Shown here: positions 9,391-18,248 of the stretch, in pieces | Position numbering within the stretch: the first letter of the stretch is position 1 | Layout of the letters: every line of letters starts with the position of its first letter | Source: Flavobacterium sp. | GTDB lineage: Bacteria; Bacteroidota; Bacteroidia; Flavobacteriales; Flavobacteriaceae | Direction: 5' to 3' | Assembly (NCBI GenBank): GCA_024644655.1 | Contig: JAHEHJ010000013.1 | Location: 1 to 63,017 of the forward strand | DNA length: 63,017 nt | Notes under the pieces: model-generated | What the model was told of the DNA's origin: nothing | Databases searched by the model: none | The model's input: the letters and a program-made list of their open reading frames with translations, nothing else | Made by a program: the position numbers and the translations under genes

Positions 9391-10326
9391 ATGAAATATT
9401 TAAAACTTGTTCGATACCAAAACTTAGCACTTATCGTTTTGATGCAATTGGTATTGCGATATGGCTTTTTGAATTTACAAATGATTCCGCTATTTCTTAG
9501 TGGTTGGCAGTTTTCGTTATTAGTAGCTTCTACTGTATTAATAGCTGCAGCGGGGTATGTGATTAATGATATCATGGATCAAGATACCGATTTAGATAAT
9601 AATCCAGATACTGTAATTGTGGGTAAAAGTATAAGCGAAGAAAAGGCCTATAATATTTATTTTACTTTAAATATTACGGGTATGTTATTGGGCTTTTATA
9701 TCACTACGTTGGTAGATAAAACTTCTTTTTTTAGTATTTTCATCATTAGTTCAGCCTTATTGTATTTGTATGCGACTAATTTTAAACAAACGCTTTTAAT
9801 AGGAAATATTATTGTTTCCTTAGTAATTGCTTTAAGTATTTTAATCGTTGGAGTTTTTGATATAATCTCTAATTTAACTTTGGGTACCTATGTAGATTAT
9901 GCGCAAATGAAAATATTGCTTTATGTATTATTGGACTACGCTATATTTGCTTTCTTGCTAAATTTTATTCGAGAAATTGTTAAAGATATGGAAGATATTG
10001 AGGGTGACAATAATCAAGGAATGAGAACATTACCAATAGTATTTGGGATTGTTAACACAAGTAAAATTGTATTTGTTTTAGGTCTTTTTAGTACTGTCTT
10101 TTTATTATGGTATATCAATACGAATATGATGAGTGCCAAACTTTATTATGCGGTACTATTTGATTTAGTGTTTTTAGTGGGGCCTCTATTATTTTTTATA
10201 GTTAAAATGTTCAATGCAACTACAAAGAAAGAATTTAAAATGTTGAGTAGCTTATTGAAATGGGTCATTTTCTTTGGAGTTCTTTCTATACTTGTGGTAA
10301 ATTTAAATATTAAATATTGTGCTTAA
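9391..10326 (+). CDS. UbiA-family membrane prenyltransferase
   Basis: An integral membrane enzyme of 311 residues with about eight or nine helices. Both Mg-pyrophosphate motifs of the UbiA superfamily are present: NDIMDQDTD beginning near residue 59, and KDMEDIEGD in the second half. In Bacteroidota such proteins are commonly named geranylgeranylglycerol-phosphate geranylgeranyltransferase, but the acceptor cannot be told from the sequence. I use the ATG at 9391; an upstream in-frame TTG at 9379 is less likely. The gene lies 35 bp downstream of the KdsC-like gene and overlaps the start of maf by 8 bp. Confidence 0.87.
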   Translation: MKYLKLVRYQNLALIVLMQLVLRYGFLNLQMIPLFLSGWQFSLLVASTVLIAAAGYVINDIMDQDTDLDNNPDTVIVGKSISEEKAYNIYFTLNITGMLLGFYITTLVDKTSFFSIFIISSALLYLYATNFKQTLLIGNIIVSLVIALSILIVGVFDIISNLTLGTYVDYAQMKILLYVLLDYAIFAFLLNFIREIVKDMEDIEGDNNQGMRTLPIVFGIVNTSKIVFVLGLFSTVFLLWYINTNMMSAKLYYAVLFDLVFLVGPLLFFIVKMFNATTKKEFKMLSSLLKWVIFFGVLSILVVNLNIKYCA

Positions 10327-10906
10327 TACTACATTAAAAAATGTTCGTTTAATTCTTGCCTCTGGTTCTCCACGTAGACAACAATTCTTTAATGACTTAG
10401 ATCTTACATTTGAAGTGCGTTTAAAAGACATAGACGAAGTCTACCCTCAGCACTTACAAGGTGTGGAAATAACAAATTATTTAGCAGAATTGAAAGCAAA
10501 TGCTTTTGAAGGTGAATTAAATGAAGATGATTTGTTAATTACTAGTGATACACTAGTATGGCTAAATAATAAAGCTTTGGGAAAACCTAAAGATTATGAA
10601 GATGCAGTAACAATATTAAAAACATTATCGAATACAACCCATGAAGTTATTACTTCCGTATGTTTTAAATCTTTTTACAAAACGGAAACGATTTATGAGG
10701 TAACGAAAGTGACCTTCAATGAGCTTAGTGAAGATTCTATACGGTATTATTTAGATCAATATCAGCCCTTTGATAAGGCAGGGGCATATGGTATTCAAGA
10801 ATGGATTGGGTTAATAGGAATTACTAAAATTGAGGGGTCTTATACTAATGTAGTAGGATTACCAACCGAAAAAGTATATCAATACTTGAGTAAATATCAA
10901 CTTTGA
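10319..10906 (+). CDS. maf: Maf-family nucleoside triphosphate pyrophosphatase
   Basis: A 195-residue soluble enzyme of the Maf/YhdE family, which hydrolyses dTTP, UTP or modified pyrimidine nucleotides to the monophosphate and pyrophosphate. The family signature ASGSPRRQQF is at the N-terminus, and the second conserved block SDTLVWLN carries the catalytic acid. The start is GTG at 10319, inside the end of the UbiA-family gene (8-bp overlap). This start places the signature at the normal distance from the N-terminus and suggests translational coupling. Confidence 0.9.
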   Translation: MLNTTLKNVRLILASGSPRRQQFFNDLDLTFEVRLKDIDEVYPQHLQGVEITNYLAELKANAFEGELNEDDLLITSDTLVWLNNKALGKPKDYEDAVTILKTLSNTTHEVITSVCFKSFYKTETIYEVTKVTFNELSEDSIRYYLDQYQPFDKAGAYGIQEWIGLIGITKIEGSYTNVVGLPTEKVYQYLSKYQL

Positions 10907-10959
10907 TGCAAATACTTATTTATTGTTTCAGTATTGTACTGTAATTTAAATCTAATTTT

Positions 10960-11490
10960 ATGCGTTTTTTTTCAGATTTCACAAAGGAAGTATTGGCTAC
11001 AGGAATTCTAATTACTTTTATTGTATTCTTACGCATTATTCTTGCCCGATTAATCAGAAGATATGCCAAAATATCGGCAATCATGGAACATCGTACTAAT
11101 TTGGTTATCAAATACATTCATTTGCTGATTAATATATTGGCTATATTAGGCTTAATTGTTATTTGGGGTGTTCAAAAGAAAGATATACTATTTACATTGT
11201 CATCTGTAACAACAGTTGTGGGAGTAGCCATGTTTGCACAATGGTCTATACTAAGTAATATTACTTCGGGAATTATTTTGTTTTTCTTTTTCCCCTATCG
11301 AATTGGGGATATCATTAAAGTACATGATAAAGATTTTCCTGTAGAAGCCGAGATAGAAGATATCAAAGCATTTCATATATATTTGAAAACAGCTGATGGA
11401 GAACGAATCACATATCCCAATAATTTATTATTACAAAGAGGTGTTTCAATTATAAAACCCAAACCATCGAATACGGAGTTTACAGATTGA
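10960..11490 (+). CDS. Small mechanosensitive channel of the MscS family
   Basis: A 176-residue membrane protein. Two or three helices (about 12-30, 48-68, 75-105) lead into the MscS pore-lining helix and the beta domain (motif FFFPYRIGDIIKV, residues about 107-119). The protein stops after the beta domain, so it lacks the C-terminal alpha/beta cage of E. coli MscS and is a minimal form. It would open under membrane tension to release solutes. It follows maf by 53 bp and may be the last gene of that operon. Confidence 0.87.
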   Translation: MRFFSDFTKEVLATGILITFIVFLRIILARLIRRYAKISAIMEHRTNLVIKYIHLLINILAILGLIVIWGVQKKDILFTLSSVTTVVGVAMFAQWSILSNITSGIILFFFFPYRIGDIIKVHDKDFPVEAEIEDIKAFHIYLKTADGERITYPNNLLLQRGVSIIKPKPSNTEFTD

Positions 11491-11690
11491 TGTTTTATAA
11501 TACTTTTGTCATAAATGGATAGTGCTTTTTATGGTTTATTTGATTTATTGAAGGCGTCTAGATTTCTATTTTATACTATTTTATTGAATTTTAATAGTGA
11601 TAATATTTGCAAAAAACCTAAAATTGACGTTAATTAGGTGTATTTCATCGAAAAATATGCAAGAAATTTTATACTTCATAACATCTTTTC

Positions 11691-11698
11691 TAAATTTG
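11691..11698 (+). promoter_or_regulatory. Putative -7 element
   Basis: TAAATTTG matches TAnnTTTG and lies 66 bp upstream of the 131-residue secreted protein gene. No clear -33 TTG is visible. Confidence 0.4.
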
Positions 11699-11763
11699 CA
11701 GTAAGTAATTTCTATATGAATTACTGTTAAATAATTTTTGTTAATCCCAAATCTACAAAAATC

Positions 11764-12159
11764 ATGAAAAGAACTAAAAATATTATTGTGTTAATTATTG
11801 CGTTGATTTCCAGCGCAATGTATTCTCAAACCATTTCAGAGTCAGCTAAGAAGGAGTTCTTACCTATTGATCCAAAAACCAATTGTTATTTACGCTACTA
11901 TTACTTTCCTAATTTAGAAGCTTATTTTGATAATTTAAAAATGGTGTATTATTTCAAAATAAACGGACAATGGCAAACTGCGGAAGAATTACCTCAAAAT
12001 TATGGGGGTTATTCTTTATATAATAAAGCGCGTGTTTCTATTACAAATTATGATGATGAGAATCCATTTGAATTAATTCGTATCCATAGAAAGATTTATC
12101 CTTATAGTTCAAAAGGGAGATTTGCTTATGCAACTTCTACACCCGAGCACCAACAATAA
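11764..12159 (+). CDS. Hypothetical secreted protein
   Basis: A 131-residue protein with a clear signal peptide (about 1-22, ending AMYSQ). The mature part is rich in Tyr and Phe (motifs CYLRYYYFPNLEAYFDNL and LPQNYGGYSLYNKARV) and looks like a compact beta-rich exported domain. I do not recognise the family. The gene stands alone, with a -7 promoter element upstream and a strong intrinsic terminator downstream. Confidence 0.75.
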   Translation: MKRTKNIIVLIIALISSAMYSQTISESAKKEFLPIDPKTNCYLRYYYFPNLEAYFDNLKMVYYFKINGQWQTAEELPQNYGGYSLYNKARVSITNYDDENPFELIRIHRKIYPYSSKGRFAYATSTPEHQQ

Positions 12160-12177
12160 GGGTACTTTTAATCACAT

Positions 12178-12209
12178 AAAAACCTGCTTCAATGAAGCAG
12201 GTTTTTTTA
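12178..12209 (+). terminator. Intrinsic terminator
   Basis: An 11-bp stem (12180-12190 with 12194-12204, loop AAT) followed by a U-run. It ends the transcript of the small secreted protein. Confidence 0.88.
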
Positions 12210-12253
12210 TCTAAATTAATCAAGGATTTAAATAAGTGTTTTTATATATTCTG

Positions 12254-12261
12254 TATATTTG
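12254..12261 (+). promoter_or_regulatory. Putative -7 element for the PIG-L operon
   Basis: TATATTTG matches TAnnTTTG, 28 bp upstream of the PIG-L gene start and directly downstream of the preceding terminator. No TTG is seen at the expected distance upstream. Confidence 0.45.
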
Positions 12262-12289
12262 AAGCTATTGCAACTTAAACGATAAAATA

Positions 12290-14788
12290 ATGCATAATCG
12301 TTATTTGAGCTTATTTTTACTATCTCTTTTCAGTTCCTTGTGTTGGAGTCAACAACCGGTTAAACCTACGGCAGTGGATTTGTATCATCAAATTCAAAAA
12401 TTAAATTTTTTAGGTTCTGTGCTATATATTGCAGCGCATCCTGATGATGAAAATACTCGTTTGATTTCTTATTTATCCAATGAAATGAATGCCCGAACAG
12501 GGTATTTATCTCTTACTCGCGGTGATGGAGGTCAGAATTTGATTGGTCTTGAATTACGGGAATTACTAGGTGTCATCCGAACACAAGAATTGATTGAGGC
12601 TAGGAAAATAGATGGAGGGGAACAATTCTTTACGCGTGCCAATGACTTTGGATTTTCTAAAAACCCCGATGAGACTTTGCAACTATGGGATAAAGACCAG
12701 GTTTTGAGCGATATAATTTGGACGATACGAAAATTCCAACCCGATGTAATCATTAATCGATTTGATCATCGTACACCTGGAACTACACATGGTCATCATA
12801 CTTCTTCTGCCCTTTTGAGTATTGAGGCATTTGATAAAGTAAACGATGCAACAATTTATCCAAGTCAATTGCAGTATGTATCCACATGGCAACCTAAACG
12901 TTTGTTTTTTAATACTTCTTGGTGGTTTTATGGAAGTAAGGAAAAGTTTGAATCGGCAGACAAAAGTAATTTATCCCATTTACAAATTGGAACTTATTTT
13001 GCTAGTCTTGGTAAATCGAATCAAGAGATAGCTGCATTAAGTCGGAGTAGACATCAATCTCAAGGATTTGGAAGTACTGGAACACGAGGAGTTGATGATG
13101 AATATTTAGAATTCTTAAAAGGAATTGCCCCTCAAGATAAAAGCAACTTATTTGACGGTATTGATACTTCATGGAATAGAGTTAATAATGGAAAAACAAT
13201 TGGTGAATTACTTTCAACAGTCGAAAAGAACTTTGATTTTAATAATCCAGCAGCAAGCGTTTCAGATTTGGTAAAAGCATACAGTATGATTCAAGATATA
13301 GAAGATCCTCATTGGAAATCTATCAAGTCAGAAGAGATTAAAAAGATTATAGCGGGCTGTGCTGGATTGTATATAGAAGCTGTGTCAGATGTACAAGAAG
13401 CAACACCAGGAAGTTTGTTAAAAATAAAGACTGAGGCGATTAATAGAAGTACTGCGATGATTCATCTAAAAGGGATTGGATCCTATCCAGTATATCGTTC
13501 TGAATCACAGAAAGACATTATTTTGCAAAATAACATTCCTTACACTGAAAGCAACACATTACAGCTCCCAAATGACCTTGAATATACTAACGCATATTGG
13601 TTAAACCATAAAGGTACTGTTGGTATGTATCGTGTTGATAAACAAGAAGAAATAGGTCTCCCCGATGTGATTCGTCATATCAAAGTTAGTTTTTGGATTG
13701 AAATTGACCATGTAACTATTCCATATGAATGTAATGTGGTATACAAATACAACGATGATGTAAAAGGGGAAGTATATCAACCATTAGATATAGTTCCTGC
13801 GGCAACTTCTTCTATAGCGGAGAAAGTTTATATTTTTAATAATGACAGATCTAAAATTATAACAGTAAAAGTAAAAGCAGGTGCCAATCAAGTAAAAGGA
13901 ACTGTTGCGTTACAAGTACCTGTTAATTGGTCTGTTAAACCACTTGAAATTCCTTTTAGTATTGCTAGAGCTGGACAAGAACAGGCTGTTGATTTTACGG
14001 TAACTCCATCTGATGACGCTAGTGAAGTATACATTAAAAGTAAAGTTACTGTTGAAGGTCAAGACTATTTACAAAATAAAATTGACATTAATTATTCTCA
14101 TATATATCATCAGATGGTCTTAAAACCTGCTGAAGCAAAAGGAATACGATTGAAAATAAAAACCAAGAACGAACGAATTGCCTATTTGATGGGGGTTGGA
14201 GACGAAGTGCCTAAATGTTTACAGCAAATGGGATATGAAGTAGTTCTTTTTAAACCAGAGGAAATAACCAAAGAGAAGTTACAAGATTTTGATGTTATAA
14301 TGACAGGTATTCGTGCCTATAATGTAGTTACGGGTTTGGCTTTCAAACAATCCATGCTTTTGGATTTGGTAAAAGCTGGAAAAACCATGATAGTGCAATA
14401 TAACACCACTGATGATTTGGTTACTAATGAAATGGCGCCTTATCCTTTAAAAATATCAAAAGATCGAGTTACTGAAGAAAATGCAGATGTTGTATTTTTG
14501 GATCCAAAAAATAGAGTTTTAAATTATCCCAATACTATTACAAAAGCTGATTTTGAAGGATGGAAACAAGAACAAGGATTATATTATCCCTCTAGTTGGG
14601 ATAGCCACTTCACTCCTATTCTTTCATCACATGACAAAGGAGAAACTCCAAAAGAAGGGGCTCTTTTAATTACTTCTTATGGAAAAGGATACTATCTTTA
14701 TACAGGATTGAGCTTCTTTAGGGAATTGCCAGAAGGTGTTTCGGGAGCCTACCGATTATTAGCAAATATGATAGCCATTGGAAAATAG
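12290..14788 (+). CDS. Secreted PIG-L/LmbE-family deacetylase with C-terminal amidotransferase-like domain
   Basis: A large exported protein of 832 residues. A signal peptide covers about 1-20. The N-terminal PIG-L (LmbE) domain carries the zinc motif AHPDDE (His50, Asp53) and a later GTTHGHHT histidine cluster, so it is expected to deacetylate an N-acetyl-sugar-like substrate. A beta-sandwich middle region (about 380-600) leads to a C-terminal alpha/beta region (about 615-830; IAYLMGVGDEVPKCLQQMGY, DVIMTGIRAYN) that looks like a glutamine-amidotransferase-like fold. A 35-aa membrane miniprotein and a sodium:solute symporter follow within 2 bp each, suggesting that the product or substrate is imported. 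The substrate is unknown. Confidence 0.88.
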   Translation: MHNRYLSLFLLSLFSSLCWSQQPVKPTAVDLYHQIQKLNFLGSVLYIAAHPDDENTRLISYLSNEMNARTGYLSLTRGDGGQNLIGLELRELLGVIRTQELIEARKIDGGEQFFTRANDFGFSKNPDETLQLWDKDQVLSDIIWTIRKFQPDVIINRFDHRTPGTTHGHHTSSALLSIEAFDKVNDATIYPSQLQYVSTWQPKRLFFNTSWWFYGSKEKFESADKSNLSHLQIGTYFASLGKSNQEIAALSRSRHQSQGFGSTGTRGVDDEYLEFLKGIAPQDKSNLFDGIDTSWNRVNNGKTIGELLSTVEKNFDFNNPAASVSDLVKAYSMIQDIEDPHWKSIKSEEIKKIIAGCAGLYIEAVSDVQEATPGSLLKIKTEAINRSTAMIHLKGIGSYPVYRSESQKDIILQNNIPYTESNTLQLPNDLEYTNAYWLNHKGTVGMYRVDKQEEIGLPDVIRHIKVSFWIEIDHVTIPYECNVVYKYNDDVKGEVYQPLDIVPAATSSIAEKVYIFNNDRSKIITVKVKAGANQVKGTVALQVPVNWSVKPLEIPFSIARAGQEQAVDFTVTPSDDASEVYIKSKVTVEGQDYLQNKIDINYSHIYHQMVLKPAEAKGIRLKIKTKNERIAYLMGVGDEVPKCLQQMGYEVVLFKPEEITKEKLQDFDVIMTGIRAYNVVTGLAFKQSMLLDLVKAGKTMIVQYNTTDDLVTNEMAPYPLKISKDRVTEENADVVFLDPKNRVLNYPNTITKADFEGWKQEQGLYYPSSWDSHFTPILSSHDKGETPKEGALLITSYGKGYYLYTGLSFFRELPEGVSGAYRLLANMIAIGK

Positions 14789-14789
14789 T

Positions 14790-14897
14790 ATGGAAACAAC
14801 AAAGAAAACTTCTTGGAAGAATAGTTATACTTGGGTGATTGTTATCAACATCTTCTATATTGCTGTTTTTTTTATATTAATGCAAATATTCTCTTAG
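14790..14897 (+). CDS. 35-residue single-helix membrane miniprotein
   Basis: A short open frame fills the gap between the PIG-L gene and the symporter. It starts 1 bp after one stop and ends 1 bp before the next ATG. It encodes 35 residues: a short basic N-terminus (METTKKTSWKN) and one hydrophobic helix (about 14-34). The tight packing, ATG start and membrane-helix composition argue for a real gene. It may be an accessory subunit of the symporter, like other SSS-associated miniproteins; that role is inferred. Confidence 0.7.
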   Translation: METTKKTSWKNSYTWVIVINIFYIAVFFILMQIFS

Positions 14898-14898
14898 T

Positions 14899-16623
14899 AT
14901 GCAGCAACTGGATTGGATCATACTTTCGGCTACATTATTATTTATTGTTTTTTATGGTGTTTATAAAACCAAGGACAGTAAGAATGTGGAGGATTATATT
15001 TTAGGAAACAAACAAACCCCTTGGTGGACTGTTGGGTTATCTGTGATGGCTACACAAGCGAGTGCCATTACTTTTTTATCTACACCAGGACAAGCCTATC
15101 ATGATGGTATGGGCTTTGTGCAATTTTATTTTGGTTTGCCTATTGCTATGGTTGTGATATCCATCACTTTTATTCCAATATACCATCGGTTAAAAGTATT
15201 TACGGCCTATGAATATTTAGAGCAACGATTTGATTTAAAAACCCGATCTCTTACTGCAGTATTATTTTTAGTTCAACGTGGGCTAGGTACAGGAATTACT
15301 ATATATGCACCTGCCATTATCCTCTCTTCCATATTGGGATGGAATTTATCTTTATTGAATGTTATAATAGGTATTCTTGTTATTATATACACTTTTGCTG
15401 GAGGAACTAAAGCGGTCAATGTAACTCAGAAGCAACAAATGTTTATTATTATGAGTGGTATGATAATTACTTTCTTCTTGATTTTACATTTGCTGCCAAA
15501 CGATATGACCTTTTCCAATGCAATGCATATAGCTGGTGCCAATGATAAAATGAACATCTTGGACTTTTCTTTTGATTTGGATAACAAATACACCTTTTGG
15601 AGTGGTATTACAGGTGGTTTCTTTTTGATGTTGTCTTATTTTGGAACAGATCAATCACAAGTAGGCCGCTATTTGTCAGGGAAGTCGGATCGAGAGAGTC
15701 AGATGGGGTTAATTATGAATGGCTTTTTAAAAGTACCGATGCAGTTTTTTATATTACTTACAGGTGTAATGGTATTTGTTTTCTTTCAATTTAATCCAGT
15801 ACCGATGCATTTTAACCCGATAAATAGGGATGCCGTTACCCATTCAATCTATGCAGATAAATACAGTAAATTGGAGCAACAATTGACCCAAGTATCTGAA
15901 GAAAAGAAAGAGTTTAATTTACTCTATATTGATCATTTGAATCAGAATTATGACAATCCTATTTTGAGAAAAAAATTGATTTCCTTAACTGAGAAAGAGA
16001 AAGATATACATGAACAGGCTAAAGAGATAATTGAAAAAGTAGATGCTAAAGCGGAAATAAATGATAAAGATTATGTATTTATTTATTTCATATTACATTA
16101 TTTGCCCTCGGGATTAATTGGATTGTTGTTGGCAGTGATTCTATCAGCAGCCATGTCCTCATCAGCTTCAGGATTGACTGCATTAGCATCCACTACTGCT
16201 ATTGACATTTATAAACGAAATGTGAAAGGGGAAAAAAGTGAAAAGCATTATGTAAATGCCACTCGTTATTTTACGCTGCTATGGGGAGTAATTGCGATTT
16301 TATTTGCTTGTGTAGGTACCTTATTTGAAAATTTAATTCAATTGGTAAATATTGTTGGTTCCATATTTTATGGAACAGTATTGGGTGTTTTTTTAGTTGG
16401 TTTTTATATTCGATATGTGAAAGCAAATGCCATATTTATAAGTGCGGTATTGAGTCAAACCACAATATTCTTTATTTATTATTATACCATACATATTTAC
16501 CCAACAGGTCAAGAAAAATTAGGGTATTTGTGGCTTAATTTTATTGGAGCTGCTCTAACTGTATTATTAGGGATTTTGTTTCAGTTTTTAATGCATCCGC
16601 CTGATAAACTACAAGAGGTTTAA
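14899..16623 (+). CDS. Sodium:solute symporter (SSS family)
   Basis: A 574-residue transporter with about 13 helices, of the SLC5/SSS family. Recognisable blocks are the N-terminal NVEDYILGNKQTPWW region, SVMATQASAITFLSTPGQAY in helix 2, and SAAMSSSASGLTALASTTAID in the region forming the Na2 site. A charged hydrophilic insert of about 70 residues (roughly 318-390, Lys/Glu rich) sits between helices and is longer than in classical members. It shares the operon with the PIG-L deacetylase and the 35-aa miniprotein, so the substrate may be a deacetylated amino sugar or related compound. A terminator follows. Confidence 0.9.
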   Translation: MQQLDWIILSATLLFIVFYGVYKTKDSKNVEDYILGNKQTPWWTVGLSVMATQASAITFLSTPGQAYHDGMGFVQFYFGLPIAMVVISITFIPIYHRLKVFTAYEYLEQRFDLKTRSLTAVLFLVQRGLGTGITIYAPAIILSSILGWNLSLLNVIIGILVIIYTFAGGTKAVNVTQKQQMFIIMSGMIITFFLILHLLPNDMTFSNAMHIAGANDKMNILDFSFDLDNKYTFWSGITGGFFLMLSYFGTDQSQVGRYLSGKSDRESQMGLIMNGFLKVPMQFFILLTGVMVFVFFQFNPVPMHFNPINRDAVTHSIYADKYSKLEQQLTQVSEEKKEFNLLYIDHLNQNYDNPILRKKLISLTEKEKDIHEQAKEIIEKVDAKAEINDKDYVFIYFILHYLPSGLIGLLLAVILSAAMSSSASGLTALASTTAIDIYKRNVKGEKSEKHYVNATRYFTLLWGVIAILFACVGTLFENLIQLVNIVGSIFYGTVLGVFLVGFYIRYVKANAIFISAVLSQTTIFFIYYYTIHIYPTGQEKLGYLWLNFIGAALTVLLGILFQFLMHPPDKLQEV

Positions 16624-16625
16624 AT

Positions 16626-16656
16626 AAAAAAGAGCACCTGTGAAGGTGCTCTTTTT
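16626..16656. terminator. Bidirectional terminator
   Basis: A 9-bp GC-rich stem (16631-16639 with 16644-16652, loop GTGA) is flanked by A- and T-runs. It serves the symporter operon on the plus strand and the DUF2911 gene on the minus strand. Confidence 0.88.
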
Positions 16657-16674
16657 AGTATCAATTACAAAAGA

Positions 16675-17529
16675 TTATTTTTTACTCCAATCTTTAATAC
16701 TATCTGAATTCATCTTTACGTAGTCATCATTCTTTGCTTTTTCAGCTGCAGCTAAAGATAGTTTAGCTGTTTCAATAGCCCCTTTTTTATCACCTAATTT
16801 TGCTTGTATAAGTGATTTCATTCTTAATTGCCAATAAGGGGCGTCTTCTCCAACTTTGACAAAACCTAAAGCAGAATTAACGTATTCTAAAGCTTTATTG
16901 ATATCGCCATTGGATTGGTAATAATATTGTGCGGCACCAAAATAGTCTGAAGCTGTTGGTCCAGCTAGAGTTTTCGTAATGCTTTCCATAGCTGTTTTTT
17001 GAGTAGGTACTTCAAACTTTAAAGAGATCATAGTTTTTTCCCAAGCAATATCTAGTGTAGCACTATCATTTGTCAAATTGTTTATTCCAATTGTAAAAGT
17101 CTCTACCATTGAATTTAGGTTTATGGCATCTACATTTGTACGCAATGCTACTTTTTTCTCATCCCAAACTTCAGGATTGCCCCAATTATCTGAATCTGTA
17201 TAGAATTTCACCTCCCACATTTCTGCTTTTGGTGTGGTATATAAGGCATATTTACCTTTTTTAAGAGAATTACCATTTATAATTACATCATCACTAAATG
17301 TAATGGTAGTATTAGAATTGGCACCTGTTCTCCATAGTTTACCAAAAGGTACTAAATCGCCAAATACTGTTCTTCCTTTTACACTTGGTCTGGAATACTC
17401 TACAGTAACATCGGTTAGGCCTACTGTTTGTGAGATAGTGGCTCTTGGACTTGGCATTGGGGTTTTCACTTGGGCATGTAGCACATAATTGGCAATAATC
17501 ATAGTCACTACAATAATAATTTTTCTCAT
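16675..17529 (-). CDS. Secreted DUF2911 protein with TPR-like C-terminus
   Basis: A 284-residue exported protein. A signal peptide covers about 1-19 (ending VLHAQ). The DUF2911 domain follows (about 25-190; it contains VEYSRPSVKGRTVFGDLVPFG and the RTGAN motif). A helical tail with tetratricopeptide character (about 200-280) contains KALEYVNSALGFV and KKGAIETAKLSLAAAEKAK. DUF2911 has no firm biochemical function that I know of; it is widespread in Bacteroidota. A CAAATTTA element (17554-17561, a minus-strand TAnnTTTG) lies upstream. It is monocistronic. Confidence 0.85.
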   Translation of the reverse strand: MRKIIIVVTMIIANYVLHAQVKTPMPSPRATISQTVGLTDVTVEYSRPSVKGRTVFGDLVPFGKLWRTGANSNTTITFSDDVIINGNSLKKGKYALYTTPKAEMWEVKFYTDSDNWGNPEVWDEKKVALRTNVDAINLNSMVETFTIGINNLTNDSATLDIAWEKTMISLKFEVPTQKTAMESITKTLAGPTASDYFGAAQYYYQSNGDINKALEYVNSALGFVKVGEDAPYWQLRMKSLIQAKLGDKKGAIETAKLSLAAAEKAKNDDYVKMNSDSIKDWSKK

Positions 17530-17659
17530 AATTAGGGTTTATTAGATGTTGCACAAATTTACAAATAGTATATATGTACAGATGTTAAGAATAACTTAAA
17601 TGTAATTTGTTTAGCTTATGATAAAAATAGTTAAACATTTTATACCTTTGGCAAAAAAA

Positions 17660-18127
17660 ATGAAGGTATATACGCTACATTCAAAACAAAATTTACCCAT
17701 TAGTCTTGAAGAGGCTTGGGCATTTTTGTCTGACCCAAAAAACTTAAAAGTAATTACACCCGACTATATGGGATTCAAGACACTTTCTGGAGATGATAGA
17801 TCGATGTTTCCCGGACAAATAATTCAATACATCGTAACCCCAATACTGGGAATTCCGATGAAATGGGTCACCGAAATTACACATGTCCAAGAACTTAAGT
17901 ATTTTGTGGACGAACAACGATTTGGGCCCTATGATTTATGGCATCACAAACATTTTTTAAAAGCCATACCTGGAGGTGTAGAAATGGAAGATATTGTAGA
18001 CTATAAAATACCTATGGGGGTTTTAGGTCAGCTGGTACATCCTTTTTTAGTCCAACCCAAACTAAATGAGATATTCGAGTACCGCAGAGCTAAACTAATT
18101 GAACTTTTTGGTGAGTTTAAAGGATAA
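17660..18127 (+). CDS. SRPBCC-family (START-like) protein
   Basis: A 155-residue soluble protein with the polyketide-cyclase/START fold: an N-terminal strand and helix (SKQNLPISLEEAWAFLSDPKNL), then a beta sheet, and a long C-terminal helix (VQPKLNEIFEYRRAKLIELF). It should bind a hydrophobic ligand, but the ligand is unknown. I prefer the ATG at 17660 over 17618 because it starts right before the family's conserved N-terminal strand. It precedes the photolyase gene, with only a small open frame between. SRPBCC-photolyase neighbourhoods recur in bacterial genomes, suggesting a shared response to light or DNA damage. Confidence 0.8.
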   Translation: MKVYTLHSKQNLPISLEEAWAFLSDPKNLKVITPDYMGFKTLSGDDRSMFPGQIIQYIVTPILGIPMKWVTEITHVQELKYFVDEQRFGPYDLWHHKHFLKAIPGGVEMEDIVDYKIPMGVLGQLVHPFLVQPKLNEIFEYRRAKLIELFGEFKG

Positions 18128-18131
18128 TATT

Positions 18132-18248
18132 ATGAAAAACACATTAATTATTGATGCAATTACAGATATCCTCGAACTACAACAGTTGAATGAGGTATTC
18201 GATAGTTTAGTGTATTGCTACAAGTTAACATTTAATACTAGTATATGA
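18132..18248 (+). CDS. 38-residue open frame coupled to photolyase
   Basis: A short frame begins 4 bp after the SRPBCC stop and ends with a TGA that overlaps the photolyase ATG (ATGA). It encodes 38 residues (MKNTLIIDAITDILELQQ...), mildly amphipathic with no known motif. Its position suggests an upstream coupling ORF for photolyase translation, or a relic of a longer gene. The codon usage is unremarkable. I cannot tell whether the peptide itself has a function. Confidence 0.4.
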   Translation: MKNTLIIDAITDILELQQLNEVFDSLVYCYKLTFNTSI

